Assembly (NCBI GenBank): GCA_031256435.1
Contig: JAIRQO010000088.1
Location: 1 to 61,681, forward strand
Origin: Cellulomonadaceae bacterium
Lineage (GTDB): Bacteria; Actinomycetota; Actinomycetes; Actinomycetales; Cellulomonadaceae
DNA length: 61,681 nt
Direction: 5' to 3'
In this document: positions 1 through 6,893 of the stretch, one piece after another
How the letters are laid out: each line of letters starts with the position of its first letter
Position numbering within the stretch: position 1 is the first letter of the stretch
Translations under genes and position numbers: made by a program
The notes under the pieces: generated by a model
Told to the model about the DNA's origin: nothing
Databases searched by the model: none
What the model saw: only the letters and a program-made list of their open reading frames with translations

Positions 1-16
1 CTGGGCTCAGTGACTC

Positions 17-364
17 TTGACGGAGGCACCAGCGCGTAGTAGAATCTACTACGTGAGGCAGATTCCAGATTGGTCCCATCGCGCATGGCACATTCGAACG
101 CGATCATCTAGGAAGCAAAGTGTTGGTGAAACGAATTTTGAACCTTCCTGGGCGAATGAAGCCTATCTCGACGATGAGCGGGTTGAATTCATACCTGATC
201 CCGCATCTCAATCCGGGAAGAGTGATCGCACAATTGGATGGTCCCCTTCAGCAGGCATTGTGATTTCAGTCATCACCATTACAGAGGAAAACCATGTGTG
301 GGGTATCAACGCATGGAAGTCAAACGAACGGGACCAGCGATTCTACGAGAAGGGAAGACCATGA
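17..364 (+). CDS. BrnT-like toxin candidate
   Basis: The product is up to 115 residues. Its core runs from a Trp-Ala-x-Glu-Ala segment through PDPASQSGKSDRTIGW to INAWKSNERDQRFYEKG. This matches the layout of BrnT-type ribonuclease toxins: an acidic patch, an R-x-IG strand, then a basic Arg/Tyr-Glu-Gly end. The reading frame opens with TTG at 17; a GTG at about 50 is an alternative, so the start is unsure and the gene may begin outside the window. Its stop overlaps the next gene by ATGA, which couples toxin and antitoxin translation. The toxin-first order fits BrnT/BrnA. Function is inferred from pattern and context only. Confidence 0.55.
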   Translation: MTEAPARSRIYYVRQIPDWSHRAWHIRTRSSRKQSVGETNFEPSWANEAYLDDERVEFIPDPASQSGKSDRTIGWSPSAGIVISVITITEENHVWGINAWKSNERDQRFYEKGRP

Positions 365-669
365 ACATTGAAGAGATCATTGCCACGGAGGCTGAGTACT
401 CGGAGCAACATCGCCACGATCCGTTACCGGAAGGCGTGTCTCCATCGCGGACCGGCGCTGGGGCCACGGTCTTGTCGGTGCGGCTGACAAAGAACCAGTA
501 TTCGGAGTTGAGAGATCGAGCCATCCATGAAGGCTTACCCACCTCTACGTTTGCAAAAACTTTGATTCTTTCAGGGTTAGGTGACAAGACAGAGCCAGGA
601 GTGGTTGAGGCGGTAGAGCAAGCGATCCGGCACATTCTCAAACCAGAATTATTGGCAGCGCCTGCATAG
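361..669 (+). CDS. ribbon-helix-helix antitoxin (BrnA-like)
   Basis: The product is 102 residues. The stretch VLSVRLTKNQYSELRDRA followed by a second helix looks like a ribbon-helix-helix DNA-binding domain in the second half. The N-terminal part is acidic. The ATG overlaps the stop of the upstream toxin candidate (ATGA). Such proteins neutralise the partner toxin and repress their own operon. Family naming as BrnA is tentative; a generic CopG/RHH antitoxin is the safe reading. Confidence 0.6.
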   Translation: MNIEEIIATEAEYSEQHRHDPLPEGVSPSRTGAGATVLSVRLTKNQYSELRDRAIHEGLPTSTFAKTLILSGLGDKTEPGVVEAVEQAIRHILKPELLAAPA

Positions 670-901
670 CCCACACTACGAATTGTCGGCTTGATACCTG
701 GGCGGCAATTGCCCACTCCCACCCGCATTGTTGGTGATGGAGTCACAAGGCGAGATCGTTATTGCCTTTGTTGGTGAAGGGTTTGGGTAGCGGTTCGCTG
801 TGGTCTTGTGATGAGTTGGCGACGTTCCATTTCGCGCATCCGCATTGTCTTGTTGAAGTGTGCGATCGACATTAAGAAAACTCGCTACGATGAAAGTGCA
901 T
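670..901. other. intergenic stretch without recognisable gene
   Basis: No reading frame here has a convincing start, ribosome site and protein-like composition on either strand. The sequence is relatively AT-rich. It separates two convergent toxin-antitoxin operons. I see no clear terminator hairpin. Confidence 0.4.
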
Positions 902-1042
902 TTATTTGGTAGTGAGCCCAAAGTCAAACGTCAGGAATTTGTCTAGCCACACCTCGAAACCGGGTCCGTCTTTGAGATTGCGGGTCATCGAGAAGAACAT
1001 GATGGTATCCCGAATTTCACCTGTGGATCGTCGCACACTCAT
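902..1042 (-). CDS. small 46-residue protein, third gene of the Phd/VapC operon
   Basis: A short minus-strand frame starts with ATG at 1042 and overlaps the VapC stop by ATGA, so it is probably translated by coupling. The product has a protein-like composition: a basic N-terminus (MSVRRSTGEIRD), then a mixed hydrophobic and acidic part ending in FGLTTK. I do not recognise the family. It could be the remnant of a longer gene or a real third component of the toxin-antitoxin operon. Confidence 0.4.
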   Translation of the reverse strand: MSVRRSTGEIRDTIMFFSMTRNLKDGPGFEVWLDKFLTFDFGLTTK

Positions 1043-1434
1043 GAAGATAACCCTGGACTCAGGACGGGAATGCCGAGGCTGTGGGCAGCGTCGATCATTC
1101 GGATGTCATAGGTGACCACGGCGTCAACGGCGAGTTTCTGGGCCATGCGCAGGTGCAGCGCATCGAGGCTGCGAAGGTGCGGACCGGCAAGCCTGCCGGC
1201 CGCAAAATAGTCACGACGATCAATCGGTTCGACGATAATCATAGCGAGCACTGCCAGCACATCGGTCTGACCTATGCGCGGATTCCTGACCTGGAATCGG
1301 TTCAACTCAGCAACGAGCAGGTCCGACGACACCATGACGACGTCCGGTTGTTCCTCCCACCGTGTCAACGCATTGGATTCTCGTTCATCAACAAGGAACT
1401 TCACCGCCGCAGAGGTATCCACATAGGCGATCAC
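1039..1434 (-). CDS. vapC: VapC-type PIN-domain toxin
   Basis: A PIN-domain endoribonuclease of 131 residues. The acidic active-site positions are visible: Asp in VDTSAAVKFL near the N-terminus, Glu in VAELNRF, Asp in SLDALHLRMA and Asp in VVTYDIRMIDAA. It starts with GTG and overlaps the upstream antitoxin stop by GTGA. VapC toxins cleave tRNA or rRNA when released from the antitoxin. The target RNA cannot be read from sequence. Confidence 0.85.
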   Translation of the reverse strand: MIAYVDTSAAVKFLVDERESNALTRWEEQPDVVMVSSDLLVAELNRFQVRNPRIGQTDVLAVLAMIIVEPIDRRDYFAAGRLAGPHLRSLDALHLRMAQKLAVDAVVTYDIRMIDAAHSLGIPVLSPGLSS

Positions 1435-1673
1435 CGGTCACCTCGAAGCTCATCAAGAACCACGTCCGTCGGTTCTGAAAGGGTGACGCGTGTGATTTTT
1501 CTGGCTTCTCCTGGAGGTTGTGCGCGCACATAGGAGGGCGACGATGCTGGAAGGATCCGGGCAACGGGAACATCGCGATCAGTGACCACAAACGTTGTCC
1601 CAGCCCGCACATCACGCAGAATCTGGGCATAGTCATTACGGAGCCGACGTTGAGGGATAGTGACAGTGGCCAT
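1431..1673 (-). CDS. vapB: Phd/VapB-type antitoxin
   Basis: An 80-residue protein opening with MATVTIPQRRLRNDYAQILRDV and then TTFVVTDRDVPVARILPA. This is the typical Phd/YefM fold signature of antitoxins paired with PIN toxins. It should bind VapC through the C-terminal half and DNA through the N-terminal half. It is first in the operon, with a GTGA overlap to the toxin. A palindromic operator lies immediately upstream (1683-1698). The likely -10 hexamer sits 6 nt before the ATG, so the mRNA may be leaderless. Confidence 0.85.
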   Translation of the reverse strand: MATVTIPQRRLRNDYAQILRDVRAGTTFVVTDRDVPVARILPASSPSYVRAQPPGEARKITRVTLSEPTDVVLDELRGDR

Positions 1674-1679
1674 AACCCT

Positions 1680-1698
1680 AGTGTAGCCTAGTGGCTAC
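1680..1698 (-). promoter_or_regulatory. operator and -10 region of the Phd/VapC operon
   Basis: A perfect inverted repeat, GTAGCC-TAGT-GGCTAC, lies at 1683-1698. On the minus strand the hexamer TACACT (1685 to 1680) overlaps it and ends 6 nt before the antitoxin ATG at 1673. This arrangement fits a leaderless transcript repressed by the Phd-type antitoxin binding over the -10 box. Confidence 0.6.
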
Positions 1699-1742
1699 GC
1701 AGGAGCCACAGACCCCAACCCATAGTCCAGGAGGTGAAGACC

Positions 1743-2207
1743 ATGCAACGATCGGATCGAAGGAAACTTGAATACCACCGTGTTGTTGTTGACCACCTCA
1801 ACCGTGACGAAGCCCGCGTCCGAAGGATCGGATTGGAAAATGTTGCCAAGATTCGTTCTCTCTACTTAGCACCGAATCGAGCAAATGAGTGGATTGACGA
1901 GTGGGAGGAACTACTCTGCGGTCCACGTGAGGCTCTCGCTACTGCATGTCTGGAACCCGGAGAACACGGAAACGATATGCGTCAAATGACGCCCTTTGCT
2001 GGAGTTATCACACAGGACGAGCGAATGATCGCCGTTGCGCGAGCAAGGGAGTGTTCCGAATGGTGTGACGTTTTCACTTTACCCAAACCACGTTCCAGTA
2101 ATGAAAACACGCTGATGCACCGCTGGTGCAGCAGAGTTACACCGCTAGTGCTACTCTGGGTGTATGCCTACTTTGAAGGAACGCGCACACGTGACCATCA
2201 CGGATGA
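1743..2207 (+). CDS. hypothetical protein, actinobacterial TA-associated family
   Basis: An AGGAGG site 8 nt before the ATG at 1743 supports this start. The N-terminal 95 residues (SDRRKLEYHRVVVDHLNRD, then WIDEWEELLCGP, then RQMTPFAGVI) match the pattern of small helical proteins that in actinobacteria sit next to nucleotidyltransferase or toxin genes. The last 60 residues look unrelated and run into the next gene's start. An early frameshift may have replaced the original C-terminus. Function unknown; an antitoxin-like role is a guess. Confidence 0.5.
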   Translation: MQRSDRRKLEYHRVVVDHLNRDEARVRRIGLENVAKIRSLYLAPNRANEWIDEWEELLCGPREALATACLEPGEHGNDMRQMTPFAGVITQDERMIAVARARECSEWCDVFTLPKPRSSNENTLMHRWCSRVTPLVLLWVYAYFEGTRTRDHHG

Positions 2208-2424
2208 TGTGCGCCATGCACTCGAAGTAGGGGAACGGCGGTGGCCTCGATACGTCAACAAACCAGCCTCATTGCTTGCAGCGCTGGCAGTGGAAGGTGC
2301 TCGGAGTATCGAAGCGGAGCCTTCCCCTATCCGAGCGCCCGTCCAGGGAATACGAGTGTTGTCGAACGGTGGCATCCCACTTGATGTGGCAGCAATTGAG
2401 GAGGCGCTTGCTCATGACTACTGA
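2164..2424 (+). CDS. putative VapB-like antitoxin
   Basis: An 86-residue protein with an N-terminal stretch HVTITDDVRHALEVGERRWP, compatible with a small DNA-binding antitoxin, and an acidic C-terminus (VAAIEEALAHDY). Its end overlaps the PIN toxin start by 11 nt, the standard antitoxin-toxin order. The family was identified mainly from context. Confidence 0.6.
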   Translation: MPTLKERAHVTITDDVRHALEVGERRWPRYVNKPASLLAALAVEGARSIEAEPSPIRAPVQGIRVLSNGGIPLDVAAIEEALAHDY

Positions 2425-2869
2425 TCTGCCTGACATCAACGTTCTCTTTGCATTGAGCTTCAAGGAGCATCCCGCCCACGAAACCGTGACTGACTGGTTT
2501 GCCACCGCAGATCGCGTGCTTTCAACACCCATCTCTGAGATCGGCTTACTGAGGCTCTTGCTCAATTCCACAGTGACGAAGCGGCGAACCGGCGGCGATG
2601 AAGCCAGAGCCGTATTATCCGATTTTCGGAAACTAGAGAATACGAGTTTCCTTCCCGATTCGACCAGTCTTGACTCACCACATATCAGACTGACACAACT
2701 TCAAGGCCCCAAACAGGTCACAGACTTACACCTGTTCAATCTGGCTGTAGCGAATAAGGCCCGGTTCGTCACGCTAGACACAAAGTTTGAGGCCACATTA
2801 CGGGCTGTGGAACGCCCCCACGTCTTGACTTTGACCTATGCAACGCCGCACCAAGGAGACACCCCATGA
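2414..2869 (+). CDS. vapC: PIN-domain toxin (VapC family)
   Basis: A 151-residue PIN protein. It begins TTDLPDINVLFAL, the first acidic motif in the D-x-N form. Further acidic positions are Glu in TPISEIGLLRLLL, Asp in QVTDLHLFNLA and Asp in RFVTLDTKF. It starts inside the antitoxin gene. Its stop overlaps the next gene by ATGA, which links this module to the accessory operon downstream. Expected activity is endoribonuclease. Confidence 0.75.
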   Translation: MTTDLPDINVLFALSFKEHPAHETVTDWFATADRVLSTPISEIGLLRLLLNSTVTKRRTGGDEARAVLSDFRKLENTSFLPDSTSLDSPHIRLTQLQGPKQVTDLHLFNLAVANKARFVTLDTKFEATLRAVERPHVLTLTYATPHQGDTP

Positions 2870-3723
2870 CCACCACTGACATGGTTCACGGAACCCGCAC
2901 AGCAACCGTGGACAGGCCCGTCAAACACATCAAACCCGTGGTGAAGGCCGGCACAGGTAGCAGCGTCGATGACACCACCTATGGCCGAACTTGTCTGGAC
3001 TTCGGCGACGTCTTTGGGCAGCCTGTCCCCGAGTTGGCAGTGGCGTCCATGGCAGAACAGCATGACATGGTGCATCGTCGCGCTGGAAAGTATCACCGCC
3101 GGAAGGTGGGCTGGTGGGCCACTCGTGAACGCATTGTGACCGCAACAATGGAGCAAGAACTTGTTCCCCAACCCAACGGATCATTCAAGCCGTCTGGCTC
3201 GTGGAGCAACCCCGTCTTTGAGCACCACGTACCAATGAAGCCACCTGTGAGACGTATCGGCGATGTTCGCCACGACCCCTCATTTACCGGTACTGGCAAT
3301 GTCCCCATTGGTCCACCCATCCCCACCAATCCTTCCCATGACGCCAGGAACACGGAACCCACAGCCGCGCAAAAGGCCGCTGAACTGACGGTCAGGAAAC
3401 TCAAGAAGCGGTACTCCAATGCCCTCAATCAGACGTCATATCTGCCCGCAGCAATCCGCCAATCGGTAGCAGCACGCGCTCCCATCCCCACGTTCTATGA
3501 GGCAGAACTCCTTGGTCACGGTCAGAGACCCACCAAAGACCGATTCACCGTACGGGTATGCAAGATGGATGAATACGAAGCCATCGTCATCATGGCCGCG
3601 CGCATAGCAGGAGCCTCCACCTGGCAAACCGAACAACTCGTCTTCACATTCAAAGACAAACCCACCACCAATGCGAGCCAGCGCCTCACCACAACGTCAC
3701 GCAAGAACCAGATTCGGGGATAG
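2866..3723 (+). CDS. hypothetical soluble protein of the island
   Basis: 285 residues, no membrane segment and no motif I can name. The first third is rich in Gly, Thr and basic residues. The middle (150-210) is Pro/Lys-rich. The C-terminal third reads as a globular alpha/beta domain (DRFTVRVCKMDEYEAIVIMA). The start overlaps the preceding VapC stop by ATGA. It is followed after 5 nt by a small membrane protein, so it probably belongs to the same mobile-element operon. Confidence 0.6.
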   Translation: MTTTDMVHGTRTATVDRPVKHIKPVVKAGTGSSVDDTTYGRTCLDFGDVFGQPVPELAVASMAEQHDMVHRRAGKYHRRKVGWWATRERIVTATMEQELVPQPNGSFKPSGSWSNPVFEHHVPMKPPVRRIGDVRHDPSFTGTGNVPIGPPIPTNPSHDARNTEPTAAQKAAELTVRKLKKRYSNALNQTSYLPAAIRQSVAARAPIPTFYEAELLGHGQRPTKDRFTVRVCKMDEYEAIVIMAARIAGASTWQTEQLVFTFKDKPTTNASQRLTTTSRKNQIRG

Positions 3724-3728
3724 TCACC

Positions 3729-4046
3729 ATGACAAGCGAACACGACCCCAGCAACATCGGGGAGTTTACCGACGAACAAGTTGATGCCATCATCGACGAA
3801 CTTGAAGCACAGGCTCTCCGTGAGCAGTCCCTGGCTGCCCAGCGTCGCAGTAAGAACCGTCTCGTCCTCGCGATGACATACCTTGCACTGTCCATCGTGA
3901 TAGTGATGGTTGCGGGTTCTAACCCCGTGTTGATGGTCGTCCTCACCGTTGGCTTCGCGGCAATCATGGCGGACATGACCCTAGGGAACCTCAAAGCCAT
4001 GCGCTCCAGGCAAGCACCGCGTGACCCGGACGGGAGCCCTCAATGA
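3729..4046 (+). CDS. small two-TM membrane protein with acidic N-terminal motif
   Basis: 105 residues. Residues 13-28 carry the motif TDEQVDAIIDELE. Two adjacent hydrophobic helices follow (about 47-90). The same TDEQV-x-x-IIDE motif recurs in the next gene, with nearly identical codons, so the two genes share a duplicated segment. The stop overlaps the next start (ATGA). Possibly a membrane partner of the J-domain protein. Confidence 0.65.
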   Translation: MTSEHDPSNIGEFTDEQVDAIIDELEAQALREQSLAAQRRSKNRLVLAMTYLALSIVIVMVAGSNPVLMVVLTVGFAAIMADMTLGNLKAMRSRQAPRDPDGSPQ

Positions 4047-4708
4047 CCGCCACCGCCACCATCAAAGACCACTACCTGACGTTGGGTGTGCCCAAAGACG
4101 CGGACATCACCGAAATCAAGCGGGTCTACCGGCAACTCAGCCGCACCTGCCACCCCGACATGCCAGGCGGATCCGAAGCACGCATGAAGGAAATCACCGA
4201 AGCTTACGCAGAACTCTCCGATCCGGCGAAGCGCGCCGACCACGACACGCAGCTACGGTACGGAACCACTGAACGCGGCCCCATCATCGTAGACGACTAC
4301 ACCGACGAACAAGTCAATGACATCATCGACGAATTCGAAGACGAATGGGGCACCGAAACTTTGCTCGACGATGACATCATCGAAGAGGCCATCATCGACG
4401 ACGAACCCCCACCCGCTCCTCCACACCAGCCGTCACTCGCCGAACAGCATCAACAGCACTACGACCAGGCCCTGGCCAACGCGAAAGCGGAATTCTGCCG
4501 TCGGCGTCGCATTGGGGTGGAGACAATTCCGCTATGCGTTTTCTTGTCCGCCTTAGTGATGTATTTCGCGGCGGGCTTCGGTGAATGGCTGATGCTTGCC
4601 GTACCGGTAGGAATCTTCGTGACTGTTCCATTCATCGCGCTCAGTTGGCTCATGATCCGGCGCCGCTACCTCAAAGGTCTGAAGAAGCCACCTCGCACTT
4701 CAAACTAG
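4043..4708 (+). CDS. membrane-anchored J-domain protein
   Basis: 221 residues. A J domain spans about 8-70, with the diagnostic HPD at 37-39 (CHPDMPGG). An acidic region with the TDEQV-x-x-IIDE motif (86-100) follows, then two hydrophobic helices near the C-terminus (about 162-207) and a basic tail. J domains stimulate Hsp70 ATPase, so this protein should recruit DnaK to a membrane complex. In this context that may be a conjugation or transfer machine. It lacks the zinc domain of DnaJ and is distinct from the dnaJ at 45.8 kb. Confidence 0.8.
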   Translation: MTATATIKDHYLTLGVPKDADITEIKRVYRQLSRTCHPDMPGGSEARMKEITEAYAELSDPAKRADHDTQLRYGTTERGPIIVDDYTDEQVNDIIDEFEDEWGTETLLDDDIIEEAIIDDEPPPAPPHQPSLAEQHQQHYDQALANAKAEFCRRRRIGVETIPLCVFLSALVMYFAAGFGEWLMLAVPVGIFVTVPFIALSWLMIRRRYLKGLKKPPRTSN

Positions 4709-4803
4709 GGTCGTCGCCCTGGCCTGGGTCTTCCAGATCACTTGGTCTCAGTGGGGTAGAGCGAACGCACAGTTTGCCGTCACCTAAGAATCGTTCTCAC
4801 GGT

Positions 4804-4831
4804 GCCCGTCTCCCGATATCGGGAGGCGGGC
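4804..4831 (+). terminator. hairpin after the J-domain operon
   Basis: A 14-bp stem with one mismatch: GCCCGTCTCCCGAT at 4804-4817 directly followed by ATCGGGAGGCGGGC at 4818-4831, then CTATTTGTG. It lies 95 nt after the J-domain stop and 78 nt before the next gene. A transcription end or processing hairpin is likely. The U tract is weak. Confidence 0.5.
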
Positions 4832-4909
4832 CTATTTGTGTCTTCGTGAAGTGTGAGCAGAGTCTTCCAACCAAGGGAGATTTGAGCCAAGCGAGGGGAG
4901 TGATGAGAC

Positions 4910-5374
4910 ATGCTTCACTTCCTTGCAGCCCGAATCACCACATTCGCATTATCGGCGGCCACTGCTGCGGCTTGTAGAGATAACTGGTGTATCGAGGGGA
5001 GCCGTCGTCACCCAAATCCCTTCAATGCGAAGTTCGGGATCAGATGCGTTGAAGGGCAAGTCTGCCCGATCGACTATTCGTGGCTGACCACGAGACCCAA
5101 GGGCCACTATGTCAACACTGGTGCCCACACGTATCTGCAATCCCTTGCGGGCGGAATCCTCACCGTCGGATTAGTGATTTGCGGTGTCGTATTTCTGGTG
5201 GGCATTGCAGGGTGGGCGTCGGCACGAACGGGCAACGGGTTCGGCGATAAGGACCAGTCCTTTTGGGCAGGCCGCGCTGGCCTCGCGCTATTCGCGGCAG
5301 CGCTCATTTCGGCGCTGTGGGCGGCTTTCACCTGGGGGGTGAGCAGCATCGGACCCAGCGCTTGGAAATTCTAG
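4910..5374 (+). CDS. small membrane protein, conjugation-pilin-like
   Basis: 154 residues. The ATG at 4910 is preceded by GAGGGGAG. An N-terminal hydrophobic stretch contains one of four cysteines seen before the first core helix. Two long hydrophobic helices follow (about 80-104 and 122-146), separated by a polar loop with Arg/Lys. The two-helix layout resembles VirB2/TrbC pilins and small inner-membrane subunits of actinobacterial conjugative elements. It resembles the next gene product in the first helix (TVGLVICGVVFLVGIAGW versus TVMLIILGICLLLGIGAW). Confidence 0.55.
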   Translation: MLHFLAARITTFALSAATAAACRDNWCIEGSRRHPNPFNAKFGIRCVEGQVCPIDYSWLTTRPKGHYVNTGAHTYLQSLAGGILTVGLVICGVVFLVGIAGWASARTGNGFGDKDQSFWAGRAGLALFAAALISALWAAFTWGVSSIGPSAWKF

Positions 5375-5431
5375 ACCCCATTCACACCCAATAATCACCC
5401 AGTCCTGACCACATTGAGAGAAGAAAATCCC

Positions 5432-5746
5432 ATGTTCAATCCCGCACTGGTCCTCCCCATGGAGCCAACAATCACTATCGACGTCACGCCGAATCGTAGC
5501 CTGCCATTCATTAGGACACTAGAAACTTACGCCGGATCCTTGCAGACCGTTATGCTCATCATCCTGGGAATCTGCCTTCTCTTGGGCATCGGGGCATGGA
5601 TCGTTGGTCGTGTCACGAGTTCGCCAAATATGCAGCGGGTCACAGGCACCGTGATTGTCACCTGCCTGGTTGCTGCCGCGTTGACCGGAAGCGCGTTCAC
5701 GGGAGTGATGTGGGCCACCGGAATCTCCATCTTCGATGCGGCCTAG
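5432..5746 (+). CDS. small two-TM membrane protein, paralogue of the preceding gene
   Basis: 104 residues from the ATG at 5432 (GAGAGAAG upstream). A short extracytoplasmic N-terminus is followed by a helix at about 35-60, a basic loop (VGRVTSSPNMQR) and a helix at about 70-95. It is similar to the preceding protein and to pilin-type subunits of conjugative systems. Just 22 nt after its stop the first CRISPR repeat begins, leaving no room for a normal CRISPR leader. Confidence 0.6.
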   Translation: MFNPALVLPMEPTITIDVTPNRSLPFIRTLETYAGSLQTVMLIILGICLLLGIGAWIVGRVTSSPNMQRVTGTVIVTCLVAAALTGSAFTGVMWATGISIFDAA

Positions 5747-5768
5747 GCGCCTTTCTTCAGAAATCTGC

Positions 5769-5982
5769 GTGCTCCCCGCGAGAGCGGGGATGATCCCTGC
5801 TCATTGGCGCCGCGTTAGTTCGAGCGAGTGTGCTCCCCGCGAGAGCGGGGATGATCCCTGGCGGTACGGAGACAGTGAAGCTGACGGCTGCGTGCTCCCC
5901 GCGAGAGCGGGGATGATCCCAAGAAGGTCATCGGCTCCAACCCGAACCTGATTGTACTCCCCGCGAGAGCGGGGATGATACC
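5769..5982 (+). CRISPR. CRISPR mini-array 1: four repeats, three spacers, type I-E-like
   Basis: Repeats of 29 nt start at 5769, 5830, 5892 and 5954. Each begins GTGCTCCCC, forms the hairpin CCCCGC-GAGA-GCGGGG and ends ATGATCCC, the style of type I-E repeats in actinobacteria. Spacers are 32, 33 and 33 nt. The last repeat is degenerate (GTACTCC at the start, GATACC at the end), which marks the leader-distal end on the right. Two spacers read as open protein-coding frames, fitting phage or plasmid origin. No leader and no cas genes are present. Confidence 0.93.
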
Positions 5983-6114
5983 TTGGCTGGCGAGGCCGCG
6001 AGCGCCTCGCGTGCCGCTGTGGCTTGGTTGCGTGCATACGGCCTGCCGGTGCGTGATGTTGCCACTTTGATGGGTATCAGCCCTCAACGTGTCGCCGCAC
6101 TCGCTACCAGGTGA
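5983..6114 (+). pseudogene. 3' fragment of a helix-turn-helix (HicB-type) gene
   Basis: Directly after the degenerate terminal repeat the plus strand encodes 43 residues to a TGA. They include SRAAVAWLRAYGLPVRDVAT and then LMGISPQRVAALATR. This is the conserved C-terminal helix-turn-helix seen in HicB-like antitoxins (Arg-Asp-Val/Ile-Ala, then Gly-Ile-Ser, then Gln-Arg-Val). There is no start and the 5' part is missing. The fragment boundary coincides with the array edge. Confidence 0.55.
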
Positions 6115-6198
6115 GCCAGATGCGGACGCGGCGATTCAACCGTCCCTGCACCGACCTCATCGTCGTCGATGACGAACATGCGGGTGTGCGAGTAATGG

Positions 6199-6540
6199 CT
6201 ACGCGTCAATCAGTTCACACGATGCTGGCTGGATGACGAGTTCGGAGCGCTCTGCCGTCTTTGCTAGGCGCCATCCGTGGGTGTATCCGCCGGCGGCGTG
6301 AATCGCGGTACGAATAGTGGAACTCGCGTAGGCAACAGCATCGTCAAAATTCTCAGCGTAGGCAGTGAGTTCGATCTCAACAATTCCTTGAGAAAGGTCG
6401 ATTCCCATGCCTGCTGAGTCCGCTTGTTCGCTCTCAATAGCAAGGAGTTCATTCATCACATCGTCAAGGTGAGCCTCGAGGTCTGCCGGACCATCCGAGG
6501 TTACGTGGAACACGCCTGTGACGGCAACTGCTGTGGTCAT
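6199..6540 (-). CDS. partner protein of the HicA-like gene
   Basis: 113 residues, acidic. The centre (GIVEIELTAYAENFDDAVAYASSTIRTAI) has the strand-helix pattern of small alpha/beta proteins encoded next to HicA-like toxins in actinobacteria. The ATG overlaps the stop of the upstream HicA-like gene (ATGA). No DNA-binding motif is visible. The role as antitoxin is inferred from the pair. Confidence 0.6.
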   Translation of the reverse strand: MTTAVAVTGVFHVTSDGPADLEAHLDDVMNELLAIESEQADSAGMGIDLSQGIVEIELTAYAENFDDAVAYASSTIRTAIHAAGGYTHGWRLAKTAERSELVIQPASCELIDA

Positions 6541-6764
6541 TGTTCCTCCTTATGTGCGGGGCAGTCCAGTTTATCAAGCCATCGAAGGGCTTGCTGGGCG
6601 TACCGTGGATTACTCGGCGTCAGGTGAATCATACGCATGTGGGCTCCGCACGGACACCTCAGTTTGTAGTAGGTGGTTTTCGAGATGCGCCAGCCGCGCC
6701 GATCGAACTCCACAAGCACAGCTTGGAGTTCTTTCTTTTGGTGGCGAGGCCACGTCTGATTCAT
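6537..6764 (-). CDS. HicA-like small basic protein
   Basis: 75 residues. It begins MNQTWPRHQKKELQAVLVEF and continues with a two-cysteine hairpin CPCGAH and then MIHLTPSNPRYAQQALRWL. The double-stranded RNA-binding-like pattern with His in a 'HLTPS' turn recalls HicA-type toxins. It forms an ATGA-coupled pair with the next gene. It sits between CRISPR arrays 1 and 2, transcribed against the arrays. An inverted-repeat operator candidate lies about 50 nt upstream. Confidence 0.6.
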   Translation of the reverse strand: MNQTWPRHQKKELQAVLVEFDRRGWRISKTTYYKLRCPCGAHMRMIHLTPSNPRYAQQALRWLDKLDCPAHKEEQ

Positions 6765-6811
6765 CCACGAACCGTACCATGGTGCTGGGGAATTCCCGGC
6801 GGGGTGAGCAC

Positions 6812-6839
6812 TGTGGAACCTCTGCCAACGGGTGCCACA
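6812..6839 (-). promoter_or_regulatory. inverted repeat upstream of the HicA-like pair
   Basis: TGTGGAACC (6812-6820) and GGTGCCACA (6831-6839) form an 8-of-9 inverted repeat with 10 nt between. It is centred about 60 nt upstream of the HicA-like ATG. It is a candidate operator for autoregulation; no protein assignment is possible. Confidence 0.35.
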
Positions 6840-6893
6840 TGGCTTGATCAACCCACAAGTTCTGATCGCGTACCTCAGGCGTGAGCCTTGGCA

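Noticed and set aside
676-927. 83-residue minus-strand frame in the island
   Set aside because: Composition is Thr/Asn/Pro-rich without hydrophobic pattern, no ribosome site, and it overlaps the well-placed small frame at 902-1042 only at its end.
4585-4977. 130-residue plus-strand frame over the hairpin and the pilin-like gene start
   Set aside because: It crosses the terminator-type hairpin and overlaps two better genes; Ser/Pro/His-rich composition.
5736-5951. Open frame through CRISPR array 1 with repeated VLPARAGMIP peptides
   Set aside because: The peptide repeats are just the CRISPR repeat translated; no ribosome site and frame changes between units.
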